A stretch of 57,189 nucleotides of DNA from Chloroflexota bacterium (GCA_012841405.1 DUUT01000040.1:1-57189), one strand, 5' to 3'. Shown: positions 44,058-53,435, counted from the first letter of the stretch. Made by a program: numbers and translations. Notes: generated by a model from the sequence alone, not told the origin.

Positions 44058-45770
44058 ATGGCAAACAGACCACCCCTCGTCGCCCCCCCGAAAGAAGCGG
44101 AGGACGTGAGGCCGCCGGAGGAGGCGGGAGGGGAGGCGCGGGCGTCCTGGCTCCCGCTGCTCGTGGTGGTCCTGACCCAGATACAAGTGTCGTTCACCGT
44201 CAACGCGCTGACCGTATCGATGGCAGGGGTCACATCTGACCTGGGCATTGCGCCGACGAGTATCGGGACGGCCATCACCACCGGCACGTTCGCCATGGCG
44301 GCGTTCATCCTGCTGGGGGCAAAAATCGGCTCCAAGTTCGGCAGCCGGCTCGTGTTCCAGCTTGCCGTGGTCATTCATGGCTTGGCGATGGGCGTGGTAG
44401 CCCTGGCCGTGAATGGCGGGATGCTGCTGGCGGGTCAGGCCATCGGTGGAGCGGTCATCGCCCTGCTCGCTCCCACGCTCACCGTCTTTATCGCCGACAA
44501 CTATCGGGGTTCGCAGCAGGCACAAGCCATCGGCTACCTCGCCGCGGCGATCCCCGCCGCCGGCGTGCTGGCGCTGCTGATCGCCGGAACCCTGGCCTCG
44601 ACCATCGGCTGGCGCTATTCCTTTGGGCTCCTCGTCGCCCTGGCGGCGCTCAACCTGTTCCTGAGCTTTCGTGTGCGGCCGGTCCCGGCACAACGCCACC
44701 TCGGGATCGACTGGGTTGGAGCCCTGCTATCGTCTACCGCTATTATCCTGCTCAGTGTGGGCTTTAGTGGTCTCACCGCGTGGGGCCCGCTGATCGCCAA
44801 GGCGAATGCGCCGTTCAACGTTGTGGGCCTGTCTCCGGCACCCTTCCTCATCCTGCTGGGCATCGTCCTGGGGCAGGTGTTCTTTTCCTGGACGCGTAGA
44901 CGCCAGGCCGCGAACCAGCCGCAGCTCTTTTCCTTGGACGTCATCGACACCGCTGAGGAGCGCGCCACCACGTTCTGCATGGCGACGATGCTCTTTGTCG
45001 GTACGGCGGCGAACTTTTTGATCCCCCTCTACATGCAGATGGTCCAGGGTCTCAGCAGCCTACAGACATCGTTCTCGATCATCCCCTATACCCTGTCCAT
45101 CTTTATCGCCAACACTCTGGTGGCCCGGCTCTACGACCGGGTGCCGCCGCGGACGATCGCGCGGATCGGGTTCGTCGTGGTGGCTGCCGCGCTGGCCTTG
45201 ATCGGCTTTACGATCCGCAACGAGTGGGGACAGCTCTTTATCGTCCTCGGCCTGATCACCCTTGGCCTCGCCCAGGGCGCCATCGTGGCACTGGTCTTTA
45301 ACACGCTCCTGTCGGCCTCCCCAAAGGAGCTGGCGGGCGATGACGGCGCGTGGCGGGGCCTGGTGCACAACATCTCGGGTAGCGTGGGCATCGCCGTCGC
45401 GGGGGCCGTTGCCGTTGGCCTGCTGAGCACGTTGATCGTGAACAATATCGTCAACAATCCGCTCATTCCCCCCGAACTCAAGGCGCAGATCAACTTGGAC
45501 AACGTCAACTTTATTACCAACGAACAGCTGGAGGACGTGCTGGCACAGACCACCGCCACGCCGGAACAGGTCGACGAGGCGGTGCGCGTCAACGCAGAGA
45601 TGCGCCTGCGGTCGTTGCGCGCGTCGTTGCTCCTCCTGTCGGGCCTGGCGTTGCTCGCCGTCATCCCGGCGGGCAAGATGCCGGGCTATGTCCCCGGCGA
45701 TATTCCCGTCGGCTATCCAGCGGAGGACGGCGGGGGCCGAATCCGAGACGATGCGGCGCCCGCGTCATAG
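44058..45770 (+). CDS. MFS transporter, DHA2-like (14 TM)
   Basis: 570 residues with about 14 hydrophobic helices. It has LGAKIGSKFGSRLVF between helices 2 and 3 (the MFS loop position) and the paired LDVIDTAEERATTFC central loop. The layout matches the EmrB/QacA drug:proton antiporter group, although the usual acidic residues of helix 1 are not evident (LTQIQVSFTVNALTVSM). A hydrophilic loop near the C-terminus (about 470-520, EQLEDVLAQTTATPEQVDEA) is typical of the group. The ATG at 44058 has GAGGAGGA upstream. An exported substrate cannot be named. Confidence 0.85.
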   Translation: MANRPPLVAPPKEAEDVRPPEEAGGEARASWLPLLVVVLTQIQVSFTVNALTVSMAGVTSDLGIAPTSIGTAITTGTFAMAAFILLGAKIGSKFGSRLVFQLAVVIHGLAMGVVALAVNGGMLLAGQAIGGAVIALLAPTLTVFIADNYRGSQQAQAIGYLAAAIPAAGVLALLIAGTLASTIGWRYSFGLLVALAALNLFLSFRVRPVPAQRHLGIDWVGALLSSTAIILLSVGFSGLTAWGPLIAKANAPFNVVGLSPAPFLILLGIVLGQVFFSWTRRRQAANQPQLFSLDVIDTAEERATTFCMATMLFVGTAANFLIPLYMQMVQGLSSLQTSFSIIPYTLSIFIANTLVARLYDRVPPRTIARIGFVVVAAALALIGFTIRNEWGQLFIVLGLITLGLAQGAIVALVFNTLLSASPKELAGDDGAWRGLVHNISGSVGIAVAGAVAVGLLSTLIVNNIVNNPLIPPELKAQINLDNVNFITNEQLEDVLAQTTATPEQVDEAVRVNAEMRLRSLRASLLLLSGLALLAVIPAGKMPGYVPGDIPVGYPAEDGGGRIRDDAAPAS

Positions 45771-45844
45771 GAGCCTCGTCAGGAGGGTACGGCGTGCGCA
45801 AGCAGTGCACCCACCGCGCCTGAGCTACGAGGGAGCGAACGAGA

Positions 45845-47359
45845 ATGGAGATCGGAGTACAGAGCGGAGAGATCCTGCAGGAGCGATCCGACTTCTGCGT
45901 GCTGGGCGTCTATGAGGACACCCCGCTGCCGCCGGAGGTGGTCGACCTGCTCGAACCCAACGATTTCACCGGCAAGCCCAAGCAGACGCTACTCCTCTAC
46001 CCACGGAATGCCATCGCCCCTCGTCGCCTGCTGCTCGTTGGCCTGGGCAAGCGCGACGCGGCCACTGTGGACAGCATACGGCAGGCGGGGGCCATCGGTG
46101 TACAGGAGGCCCAGAAGCTGCACGTGCCCGCCGTGTCGATTGGCATCCATGGCGACTCGCCCCTGGCACCCACGGTGGTCGCCCAGGCGTTTGCCGAGGG
46201 CATGGAGCTAGGCGCGTATCGCTACCACGTCTATCGCACAGAGCTCACCGACGAGCACAGCTTTGTCGTCGAGGGCGCCACGGTCTACACCCGTCGCGGC
46301 AACGAGCGCCAGGTCCGAGACGGCATCGCGACGGGCCAGATCATCGCCCGCGGCGTGACCCTCGCCCGCGACCTCGTCAATGGCCCCGGCTACACCATGA
46401 CTCCCGAGCGGCTGGGCGACGAGGCCAAATCCCTCGGCGCGCGCCATGGGTTGACGGTGACGGTGCTCGACGAGGTGCAGCTCGCCGATCAGGGCTTTGG
46501 CGGCATCCTCGCCGTCGGCAGAGGCTCGGCGAACGCGCCACGGTTCATCGTCATGGAGTACGGCAGCGCCGCCAACGACAGGCCGGCGATCTGTCTCGTC
46601 GGCAAGGGGCTGACCTTCGACTCTGGCGGCCTGTCCCTCAAGCCGGCCGAGGCGATGGAAACGATGAAATCGGATATGGGCGGGGCTGCGGCGGTGTTCG
46701 GTGCCATGCAGGCTGCCGCCGAGCTGGAGCTTCCGTTGCACATCGTGGGGCTCGTCGCCTCGGCCGAGAACATGCCGAGCAGCACCGCCTATCGCCCCGG
46801 TGACATCGTGCGGACGCTGAGCGGCAAGACGATCGAGGTGCTCAACACGGACGCCGAGGGGCGCATCATCCTCTCCGACGCGCTGTTCTACGCTCAGCGC
46901 TATCACCCTGCCGCCATCGTCAACCTCGCCACCCTGACCGGGGCGATCATCATCGCCCTGGGCCTCCACGCCATCGGCATGATGAGCACCGATCAGGAGC
47001 TAGCCGACAAGATGCGCCACGCGGGCGAGGTGTGCTTGGAGCGGGTGTGGCAGCTACCGCTGTGGAGCGAGTACCGCGAGATGATCAAAAGCGAGATCGC
47101 CGACATCAAGAACCTTGGCGGCCGGCCCGCGGGCTCGATCACGGCCGGCGCCTTTCTGGCCGACTTTGTGGGGGATTACCCGCTTGTCCACCTCGACATC
47201 GCCGGCACCGCCTGGGTCGACAAGCCGACGAAAGCGTACCACACCCACGGAGGGACGGGCGTGGGCGTAGCGCTGCTCACCGAGTTTCTACGCGAGTATG
47301 CTCAGGGCGCGATGGCACCGACCGCCAATGCCGGTAGGGAGAGGCGTCGCTCGGCGTAA
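45845..47359 (+). CDS. pepA: Leucyl aminopeptidase (M17)
   Basis: 504 residues, the usual M17 length. The C-terminal catalytic domain has the metal-binding Lys in VGKGLTFDSGGLSLKP, KSDMGGAAAVFG, and the signature LNTDAEGRIILSDAL. It removes N-terminal residues from peptides in the cytoplasm using two metal ions. The ATG at 45845 follows GGGAGCGAACGAG. It is downstream of the MFS gene by 74 nt and may be co-transcribed. Confidence 0.95.
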   Translation: MEIGVQSGEILQERSDFCVLGVYEDTPLPPEVVDLLEPNDFTGKPKQTLLLYPRNAIAPRRLLLVGLGKRDAATVDSIRQAGAIGVQEAQKLHVPAVSIGIHGDSPLAPTVVAQAFAEGMELGAYRYHVYRTELTDEHSFVVEGATVYTRRGNERQVRDGIATGQIIARGVTLARDLVNGPGYTMTPERLGDEAKSLGARHGLTVTVLDEVQLADQGFGGILAVGRGSANAPRFIVMEYGSAANDRPAICLVGKGLTFDSGGLSLKPAEAMETMKSDMGGAAAVFGAMQAAAELELPLHIVGLVASAENMPSSTAYRPGDIVRTLSGKTIEVLNTDAEGRIILSDALFYAQRYHPAAIVNLATLTGAIIIALGLHAIGMMSTDQELADKMRHAGEVCLERVWQLPLWSEYREMIKSEIADIKNLGGRPAGSITAGAFLADFVGDYPLVHLDIAGTAWVDKPTKAYHTHGGTGVGVALLTEFLREYAQGAMAPTANAGRERRRSA

Positions 47360-47528
47360 CCGTCTGCTCCTCCAGGGACTGCACCGGGAGCATCCCCTGG
47401 CGCAGAGGGCCCTCGTACGGGCGCGGCGCGCGTGCGGCCACACGGCTCCCACAGGCCGCGGATGGGGCTCGTGCGCTACAGTGGGGTGCGCACCTCCCTC
47501 CGGGTAGGCGCGGAGGGGTCCCCGACGA

Positions 47529-48098
47529 TTACGACTCCCCGGCGATTCCCAGTTCTGCCGCCACCGGCTTGAGCGCATCGATGACAAAGGCGATGTGTTC
47601 ATTGAGATCGACGCCCAACTCGGCGGCGCCCTGCTCAATGTCCTCCCGATTGACGCCCCGTGCGAACGCCTTGTCCTTCCACTTTTTGCGCACCGACCGA
47701 GGCTTCAGCGTCATGATGCTCTTGTCCGGGCGCACCAGCGCACAGGCGGTCACCAGGCCGGTGAGCTCATCGACGGCATAGAGGGTCTTGGCCATGAGCG
47801 TGTCCCGCGGTACGCCGGTGTCCACGCCGTGGCTCAGAACCGCCGTGACGATCTCGGAGGGCCAGCCCAGCTCCTTGAGGATGCGGGCCCCCGCCATGGG
47901 GTGCTCGTCAAGGGTGGGATGCTTTTCATAGTCAAAATCGTGGATCAGCCCGGTCACCCCCCACAGCTCGACGTCCTCACCATAGTGCGCGGCATAGGCG
48001 CGCATGGCGGCCTCTACCGCCAGGGCGTGCTTGATCAGGCTGGGGTTCTTGGTGTGTTCCGTGAGCAGTTCCCAGGCCTCGTCGCGCGTTGGCGTCAC
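47529..48098 (-). CDS. HD-domain hydrolase
   Basis: 189 residues. The HD metal-binding residues are His in LIKHALAVEAAM, the His-Asp pair in GLIHDFDYEKHP, His in TAVLSHGVD and the later Asp in YAVDELTGLV. This matches small HDIG-related phosphohydrolases whose substrates are usually unknown. GTG at 48098 follows GGGAGG. It is the last gene of the minus-strand run plsC-ybeY-iorA-iorB-rph-HD, about 80 nt after rph. Confidence 0.85.
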   Translation of the reverse strand: MTPTRDEAWELLTEHTKNPSLIKHALAVEAAMRAYAAHYGEDVELWGVTGLIHDFDYEKHPTLDEHPMAGARILKELGWPSEIVTAVLSHGVDTGVPRDTLMAKTLYAVDELTGLVTACALVRPDKSIMTLKPRSVRKKWKDKAFARGVNREDIEQGAAELGVDLNEHIAFVIDALKPVAAELGIAGES

Positions 48099-48176
48099 GC
48101 TTCAACCTCCCTTCCTACGCGTTCTACGCGTCCACAGATGGTCCCGCGCACCTCAAGCCGGTGCGGTCTGCGGATC

Positions 48177-48896
48177 CTACGAGGCGGCCTCGAGGGCCTC
48201 GCGCTGCAGGGCGTGGAGCTGCCGGATCCCCGCCTCGGCGAGGCGCAGCAGCTCGTCAAGTTGCTGCCGCGAGAAGGGCGCCCCCTCTGCCGTGCCCTGC
48301 ACCTCAATAAAGCGCCCCTCGCCGTCCATGACGACGTTCAGGTCGACCTCGGCGCGCGAGTCCTCCTCGTAGGCGAGGTCCAGCAGCGCCTCGCACCCGA
48401 CGATGCCGGCACTCACCGCCGCCACCGGCGGAGGCGCCAGCACCTTGGCGGGCACGGCGCCAGAGGCAATGAGCCGCCGCAGTGCCAGGACGAGCGCCAC
48501 ATAGCCACCCGTCACTGACGCGGTGCGCGTGCCGCCGTCGGCCTGGAGGACGTCGCAATCCACGATCACGCTGCGCTCGCCGAGGGCCCTCAGGTCCACC
48601 GCCGCCCGGAGCGAGCGCCCGATGAGGCGCCGGATCTCTTGCGTGCGTCCCGAGAGGCCATGCGTCTCGCGGGGCGTGCGCGTGTCGGTGGAGGCAGGCA
48701 ACATGGCGTACTCCCCCGTCACCCAGCCGCTGCCCCGCCCCAGCATCCAGGGCGGCACGCTCTCCTGCACGGTCGCAGCGCACAGCACCACCGTCTGACC
48801 GAACCTGCAGAGCACCGAGCCATCGGCGAAATCGAGATAGTTCGGTGTGAGCGTTACCGCCCGCAGCGCATCGCGCGCCCTGCCATCGCGTCGCAT
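48177..48896 (-). CDS. rph: Ribonuclease PH
   Basis: 239 residues. It begins DGRARDALRAVTLTPNYLDFADGSVL and has QTVVLCAATV, WVTGEYAMLPAST and RTQEIRRLIGRSLRAAVDL, then DCDVLQADGGTRTASVTGGY, all RNase PH motifs. It trims tRNA 3' ends phosphorolytically. The ATG at 48896 has GGAGGTGAG immediately upstream. It lies 68 nt after iorB in the same operon. Confidence 0.95.
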   Translation of the reverse strand: MRRDGRARDALRAVTLTPNYLDFADGSVLCRFGQTVVLCAATVQESVPPWMLGRGSGWVTGEYAMLPASTDTRTPRETHGLSGRTQEIRRLIGRSLRAAVDLRALGERSVIVDCDVLQADGGTRTASVTGGYVALVLALRRLIASGAVPAKVLAPPPVAAVSAGIVGCEALLDLAYEEDSRAEVDLNVVMDGEGRFIEVQGTAEGAPFSRQQLDELLRLAEAGIRQLHALQREALEAAS

Positions 48897-48964
48897 CTCA
48901 CCTCCAGCATGGACGACTCCTCGGCACGTCAGGGCCCACCGCCCGCACCCACGACCGCGGCGGC

Positions 48965-49567
48965 TCAGTGCCGTTCCCGCTCCATCCACTCCCGTCCGGC
49001 GGCAAAGGCACGCTCGTTCAGCGCGACAAAGCGCTCGGGGACGCGCTCGCTGATGACGTCGCGCCAGATGCTCACGGGCACATCGCCCAGCGCCGACGCG
49101 GCACCGAGCATCACCACGTTGTTCACCCGCGCCTGGCCGACCTCCTGGGCGATGCGCATGGCGGGGATGAGGTAGCGGCGCACCCCCGCATCCGACAGGG
49201 CGGCCTCCTCCTCCTCGGCATCGGGGTAGCGCCCGTCGCCCGAGGTGACCGTCACCGGCACGATGCGATAGTCGTTCACCAGCAGCACCCCATCGGGACG
49301 CAACAGCCCAGCGTAGCGCAACGCCTCGAGGCGCTCAAAGGCGATGAGCAGGTCTACCTCGCCGGGCGCGATGAGGGGCGAGTGGACGCGCGCGCCCCAG
49401 CGCACGTGGCTGATTACGCTGCCACCGCGCTGGGCCATGCCGTGCACCTCGGACTTTTTCACGTCCAGCCCTTGAGCGAGGCCCACCAGAGCCATGATGT
49501 CGGCGGCCAGGAGCGTGCCCTGCCCTCCGACGCCCGCCAGCACCACGTTCAGCGTCATAGCCTTCAT
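48965..49567 (-). CDS. iorB: Indolepyruvate:ferredoxin oxidoreductase, beta subunit
   Basis: 200 residues. The opening LNVVLAGVGGQGTLLAADIM and the SEVHGMAQRGGSVISHVRWG segment define the gamma-type domain of 2-oxoacid:ferredoxin oxidoreductases; LLIAFERLEALRY and ARVNNVVMLGAASA are typical of IorB. With IorA it oxidises aryl pyruvates to aryl acetyl-CoA using ferredoxin. The ATG at 49567 overlaps the iorA stop (ATGA), so the subunits are co-translated. Confidence 0.92.
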   Translation of the reverse strand: MKAMTLNVVLAGVGGQGTLLAADIMALVGLAQGLDVKKSEVHGMAQRGGSVISHVRWGARVHSPLIAPGEVDLLIAFERLEALRYAGLLRPDGVLLVNDYRIVPVTVTSGDGRYPDAEEEEAALSDAGVRRYLIPAMRIAQEVGQARVNNVVMLGAASALGDVPVSIWRDVISERVPERFVALNERAFAAGREWMERERH

Positions 49568-51378
49568 GCGGCACCTCCCTGCTCCCCGTCGAGTTGTGCG
49601 CGGAAGAGGATGGCGTTCACCGGGCACACCTGGGCACAGATCTCGCAGCCGGTGCACAGCAGGGGATCAATGGCCGATTTCTGGCGGTTGTTCTTGGCAT
49701 AGACCTCATCGCTCAGACGGATCGCCGGGCAGGCCACCCGTCGACAGGCGCCGCAGGCGATGCACTTGGACGCGTCGATGCGCAGTGGCCGATAGGCGCG
49801 ACGCGCCTCGGGCAGCAGGGCGCACGGGCGTTGCGCGATGATCACCGATGGCTCATCCAACGCCATGAACGCCTTCAGGGTGCTCTCCACCACCGCCGTG
49901 TCGTAGGGATCGATGATCGCCACGTGCGCGATGCCCAGCGCGCGCACCAGCGGTTCGATCGCGGTGGCATGGGTCGGTTGCTGCTGCAACGTGAGTCCCG
50001 TGCCCGGGTGCTGCTGGTGCCCCGTCATGGCGGTGGTGCGGTTATCGAGGATCACGGTGATCGTCGCGCTGCGGTTGTACACGGTGTTGAGCAGCGCGGG
50101 AATGCCGCTGTGGAAAAAGGTCGAGTCACCGATCACGGCCATATTCCGCTGCGCGATGCCCGCCTTGCGCACACCGTGAGCGACGCCCACGCTGGCCCCC
50201 ATGCAGCCGCAGGAATGGACGGCGCCGAGGGGCGGCAAGAACCCCAGCGTGTAGCAGCCAATATCGCCGTTCACCACCAGCTTGAGCTTGCGGGCGATGC
50301 TGAACACGCCGCGGTGCGGGCAGCCGGGGCAGAGGATCGGCGGCCGCGCCGGCAGCGCCGTGAGCTCGGGCGTCACGCGCGCAGGCCGGGACGCTGCCGG
50401 CAGCAGCCCCGCGGCGATGGCGGACTCGCGCACCGTCTCGGGGCTCAGCTCCCCTTCGAGGGGAAAGATGCTCTTCCCCTCACACGGGATACCCAGGAGC
50501 CGGATCTCCTCCTCGATGAAGGGATCCAGCTCTTCGACGACGATCAGTCGCTCGACCTGCCGGGCGAAATCGGCGATCCGTTGCGCGGGGAGGGGGTAGC
50601 TCATGCCCAGGCGCAGGAACGATGCTGCGGGAAAGACCTCGCGGGCGTACTGGTAGGCAATGCCGTTGGCGACGATCCCCAGGCGCCGGTCACCCATCTC
50701 GACGCGATTCAGCGCCGACGTCTCGGCAAAGGCCGCCAAACGACGGATGCGCTCCTCCATGATGGGGTTGCGCTGGCGCGCGTTGGCCGGCACCATGACG
50801 TACTTGGCCGGATCGATGCGGTACGTGCCCGGCTCGCACGCTGGTGGGCCCTGGCGTTCGGCATCGACCTCCACGACGCTATAGGCGTGCGAGATCCGGG
50901 TGGTCATGCGCAGCAACACCGGCGTGTCGAACTGCTCCGAGAGCTCGAACGCCGCGCCGACCAGGTCCTTCGCCTCCTGGCTGTCCGTCGGCTCGAGGCA
51001 GGGCACCCGGGCGAACTTGGCGTAGCGGCGCGTGTCCTGTTCCCCCTGGGAGCTGTGCATCCCCGGGTCGTCGGCCACGACCACCACCATGCCGGCCTCC
51101 AGCCCCGTGATGGCGGCGTAGAACAGCGAATCGGCTGCCACGTTGAGCCCCACGTGCTTCATCACGACCATAGAGCGGGCGCCGGCATAGGCCGCACCCA
51201 CGGCCACATCGAACGCCACCTTTTCGTTGGGGCTCCACTCGGCATAGACGCCCGGCATGGGGGCCAGGGTCTCGAGAATCTCCGTGCTGGGCGTACCGGG
51301 GTAGCCGGCCGCAACGCGTACCCCCGCCTTCCAGGCGCCTCGCGCCAGGGCTTGGTTCCCCGAAAGCAGCCTTCTCAA
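49564..51378 (-). CDS. iorA: Indolepyruvate:ferredoxin oxidoreductase, alpha subunit
   Basis: 604 residues. The start LLSGNQALARGAWKAGVRVAAGYPGTPSTE is the pyrimidine-binding domain. The thiamine-diphosphate domain contains GDIGCYTLGFLPPLG and GDSTFFHSGIPALLNTVYN. Two [4Fe-4S] clusters are bound at the C-terminus: CIACGACRRVACP and CTGCEICAQVCP. The first cluster has an unusual spacing before its fourth Cys. The start is TTG at 51378 with AGGAGGA upstream. The pair needs ferredoxin and is oxygen-sensitive in known examples, pointing to anaerobic amino-acid use. Confidence 0.95.
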   Translation of the reverse strand: MRRLLSGNQALARGAWKAGVRVAAGYPGTPSTEILETLAPMPGVYAEWSPNEKVAFDVAVGAAYAGARSMVVMKHVGLNVAADSLFYAAITGLEAGMVVVVADDPGMHSSQGEQDTRRYAKFARVPCLEPTDSQEAKDLVGAAFELSEQFDTPVLLRMTTRISHAYSVVEVDAERQGPPACEPGTYRIDPAKYVMVPANARQRNPIMEERIRRLAAFAETSALNRVEMGDRRLGIVANGIAYQYAREVFPAASFLRLGMSYPLPAQRIADFARQVERLIVVEELDPFIEEEIRLLGIPCEGKSIFPLEGELSPETVRESAIAAGLLPAASRPARVTPELTALPARPPILCPGCPHRGVFSIARKLKLVVNGDIGCYTLGFLPPLGAVHSCGCMGASVGVAHGVRKAGIAQRNMAVIGDSTFFHSGIPALLNTVYNRSATITVILDNRTTAMTGHQQHPGTGLTLQQQPTHATAIEPLVRALGIAHVAIIDPYDTAVVESTLKAFMALDEPSVIIAQRPCALLPEARRAYRPLRIDASKCIACGACRRVACPAIRLSDEVYAKNNRQKSAIDPLLCTGCEICAQVCPVNAILFRAQLDGEQGGAA

Positions 51379-51429
51379 GGACGATCCTCCTGGAATAGTA
51401 TGCTGTGCCGTGATGCCAGGGCTCTGGGG

Positions 51430-51924
51430 TCACTCCTTCCCCGGGGCGGCCAGGATCTCGGCCTGAAGGGCCCACATGGTCGCCTCCTCCTCCGGCGTGG
51501 CGTGATCGTAGCCCAGCAAGTGCAGACAGCCATGCACCACGAGCAGACGCAGCGCATCCTCCACCCGCTTGCCCTCGGCCTCCGCCTGAGCCTGTGCCGT
51601 GGGAAAGGCGATGATCACGTCGCCGAGATAGGGGGGCGCGTCATCCGGGGTCACAAACCCCTCGCCCTCCGTCGCGGCGAAGGAGAGCACATCGGTGGCG
51701 CTGTCCACCTTCCGATAGGCGCGGTTGAGGCTACGAATCGTCTCGTCGTCGGTGACGACGAGCGCGAGCGTCGTTCCCGCCGGTTGAGCGGCGCGCGCGA
51801 GCACGCGCTCAGCCACCTCGACCAGCGCGGCGACGGGCACTCGGTCGGCATAGCGAGGATCGACCTGGATGTCGATGGCGTAGCGACGCTCGTCGGAGGG
51901 CTCGTCCACGGAGGGTGCACCCAC
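51430..51924 (-). CDS. ybeY: Endoribonuclease YbeY
   Basis: 164 residues. The zinc-binding signature HGCLHLLGYDH is complete and VLSFAATEGEG, YLGDVIIAF and LNRAYRKVDSATDVL are family motifs. YbeY matures rRNA. GTG at 51924 is preferred: it lies 2 nt after the plsC stop with GAGG upstream and gives the normal length, whereas ATG 51978 would overlap plsC by 53 nt. Confidence 0.92.
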   Translation of the reverse strand: MGAPSVDEPSDERRYAIDIQVDPRYADRVPVAALVEVAERVLARAAQPAGTTLALVVTDDETIRSLNRAYRKVDSATDVLSFAATEGEGFVTPDDAPPYLGDVIIAFPTAQAQAEAEGKRVEDALRLLVVHGCLHLLGYDHATPEEEATMWALQAEILAAPGKE

Positions 51925-51925
51925 G

Positions 51926-52648
51926 TTACGCGCCTCGCTCGGGGGGCCGTTCCACAACGGCGGCGATTCGCTCGGCATAGACCCCCCAGTACTCCTCGGG
52001 CAGCAAGGCGCCGATGCGCACCATGATCCCGTCGGCCATCTCCTGGAGCTGCTCGGTGGAGGGTTTGCCCTCGGAGCGGGGCAGGTGGAACGGCTTGCCG
52101 ATGATCAGGCGGCACACCGGACGGCGCAGGCGCAGCCAGTCCCGCAGGCGGTGGGTACCGTCGATGGCCACCGGCAGGATGGCCGCATCCGTGCGCGCCG
52201 CCAGGTAGGCCACGCCCGGCTTGGCCCGCTGCAGGGCGCCCGTCTTGCTGCGGGTGCCCTCCGGGGCGATGGCCAGCGCCTTGCCCTGCGTCAGGACCTG
52301 GAGGCAGGCACGCAGCGCCTCCCGATCCACCTCGCCGCGCCGCACGAAGATGGTTCCTGCGAGCCTGAGGAAACCACCGACGATAATGTTCGAGCGCCAG
52401 GCGCTCTTGGCCAGCGTAACGATCTGGCGGTCGATGCGGGCGGCCACGGCAAAGGGGTCCAGCAGGTGCAGGTGGTTCACGGCGATGAGAATCGGGCCAC
52501 AGGAGGGGACGTTCTCCAGGCCCACCACCTCGTAGCGGTAGAACAGGCTCATGATGAACGCGACGATGGGCCGCAGGGCACGGTACGTCGCCGGACTCGT
52601 CTCATAGGGCGGGCGCAATCGCCGCCTGGCGGCCGTGCCGGCTGTCAT
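51926..52648 (-). CDS. plsC: 1-acyl-sn-glycerol-3-phosphate acyltransferase
   Basis: 240 residues. The acyltransferase box H-x4-D is in AVNHLHLLD, followed by FVRRGEVDREALR, APEGTRSKTG and AILPVAIDGTHRL. It adds the second acyl chain to make phosphatidic acid at the membrane. It heads the six-gene minus-strand operon and has a clear promoter at 52734-52761. Confidence 0.92.
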   Translation of the reverse strand: MTAGTAARRRLRPPYETSPATYRALRPIVAFIMSLFYRYEVVGLENVPSCGPILIAVNHLHLLDPFAVAARIDRQIVTLAKSAWRSNIIVGGFLRLAGTIFVRRGEVDREALRACLQVLTQGKALAIAPEGTRSKTGALQRAKPGVAYLAARTDAAILPVAIDGTHRLRDWLRLRRPVCRLIIGKPFHLPRSEGKPSTEQLQEMADGIMVRIGALLPEEYWGVYAERIAAVVERPPERGA

Positions 52649-52733
52649 CCCCTGTCATCTCCTATCCCTTGGCCTCTGGCGAGGGTTCCGCCTCCGCCAC
52701 TCCTGCGCCCCACGCACCGGGCAGGTGGCATTC

Positions 52734-52761
52734 ATTGTACCACAGACGCCCCTGCAGGCAA
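52734..52761 (-). promoter_or_regulatory. plsC-ybeY-iorAB-rph operon promoter
   Basis: On the minus strand TTGCCT (52761-52756), 16-nt spacer, TACAAT (52739-52734), about 85 nt upstream of the plsC ATG. Confidence 0.65.
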
Positions 52762-52876
52762 GGCGTGACCGGGTACGTCGGTACGGGCTAGGGATCCCGG
52801 GCCACGCGGCAGCCCCACCACCGGGGCGGTGGGCGAGGTGGGAGAGGGCGATGGCGCCCGCCCGCGCCGCGGTCAC

Positions 52877-53380
52877 CTACACCGGCGGTGCGCCCGCGGC
52901 CAGGGCGGCGCTCATCCCGCTGAGGAGCAGGACCAACACGCCGAGCTCCAGGTTGAGGTAGAGAAGGGCGCCCTTGAGTCGCTCCCGTGCCGGGCGTGGC
53001 GGTGCCGCCGTGTCGCCGAGCGCTCGGCTGCGCAGCAGGGCCACGGCCACCATCAGCACGATGACGGCGAGGGCAAACAGCCCGCCGATCCATAGCACGG
53101 CGAACAGATCATGCAGAAAGGGAATGGGGCAAATACGACCTGCCGTGTGGACATCGTGACGTCCGTCTTTGCGCGATGGGAGGCGGATGCGGCCGCTGCG
53201 CGGCTCAGGACTCGCTGCTCCCCGAGGGGGTAGCGGGTGCGCGCTCGCACCCGCCAGATCCGCCTCCCTCCAGCCACCGCACTCAAGATGCCGTACGCTA
53301 GGCCGTATTGCGAAAATGCACCCGACGTCGTAACGATGTCGCCCCGAGCGTACGCGAAGGGCCTGGACGCCTATCGCCAA
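52877..53380 (-). CDS. Small CopD-like membrane protein, start uncertain or broken
   Basis: The supported part is the last ~80 residues: PIPFLHDLFAVLWIGGLFALAV, a charged loop (RPARERLKGALL) and a second helix (NLELGVLVLLLSGMSAALAAG). The His-Asp before helix 1 and the two-helix layout resemble CopD/DUF2269-like integral proteins. The frame is open to 53380 but its first ~80 residues come partly from the MITE-like element and look non-coding. The only nearby ATG (53154) is in another frame and would join by a one-base shift. Frameshifted or 5'-truncated is likely. Confidence 0.45.
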   Translation of the reverse strand: MAIGVQALRVRSGRHRYDVGCIFAIRPSVRHLECGGWREADLAGASAHPLPPRGAASPEPRSGRIRLPSRKDGRHDVHTAGRICPIPFLHDLFAVLWIGGLFALAVIVLMVAVALLRSRALGDTAAPPRPARERLKGALLYLNLELGVLVLLLSGMSAALAAGAPPV

Positions 53381-53435
53381 GGTTTCTCGCCACGCTCAGA
53401 ACGACGCTGTGGTCCTTCTTCCACACACTACCTAG
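53298..53435. mobile_element. MITE-like palindromic repeat, copy 3 (138 bp)
   Basis: Ends are CTAGGCCGTATTG (53298) and CACACTACCTAG (to 53435). It has exactly the length of copy 1 and a nearly identical interior (CGACGTCGTAACGATGTCGC and AAGGTTTCTCGCCACGCTCA). Its right-hand CTAG supplies the TAG stop of the cupin gene. It lies between that gene and the CopD-like fragment. Confidence 0.75.
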
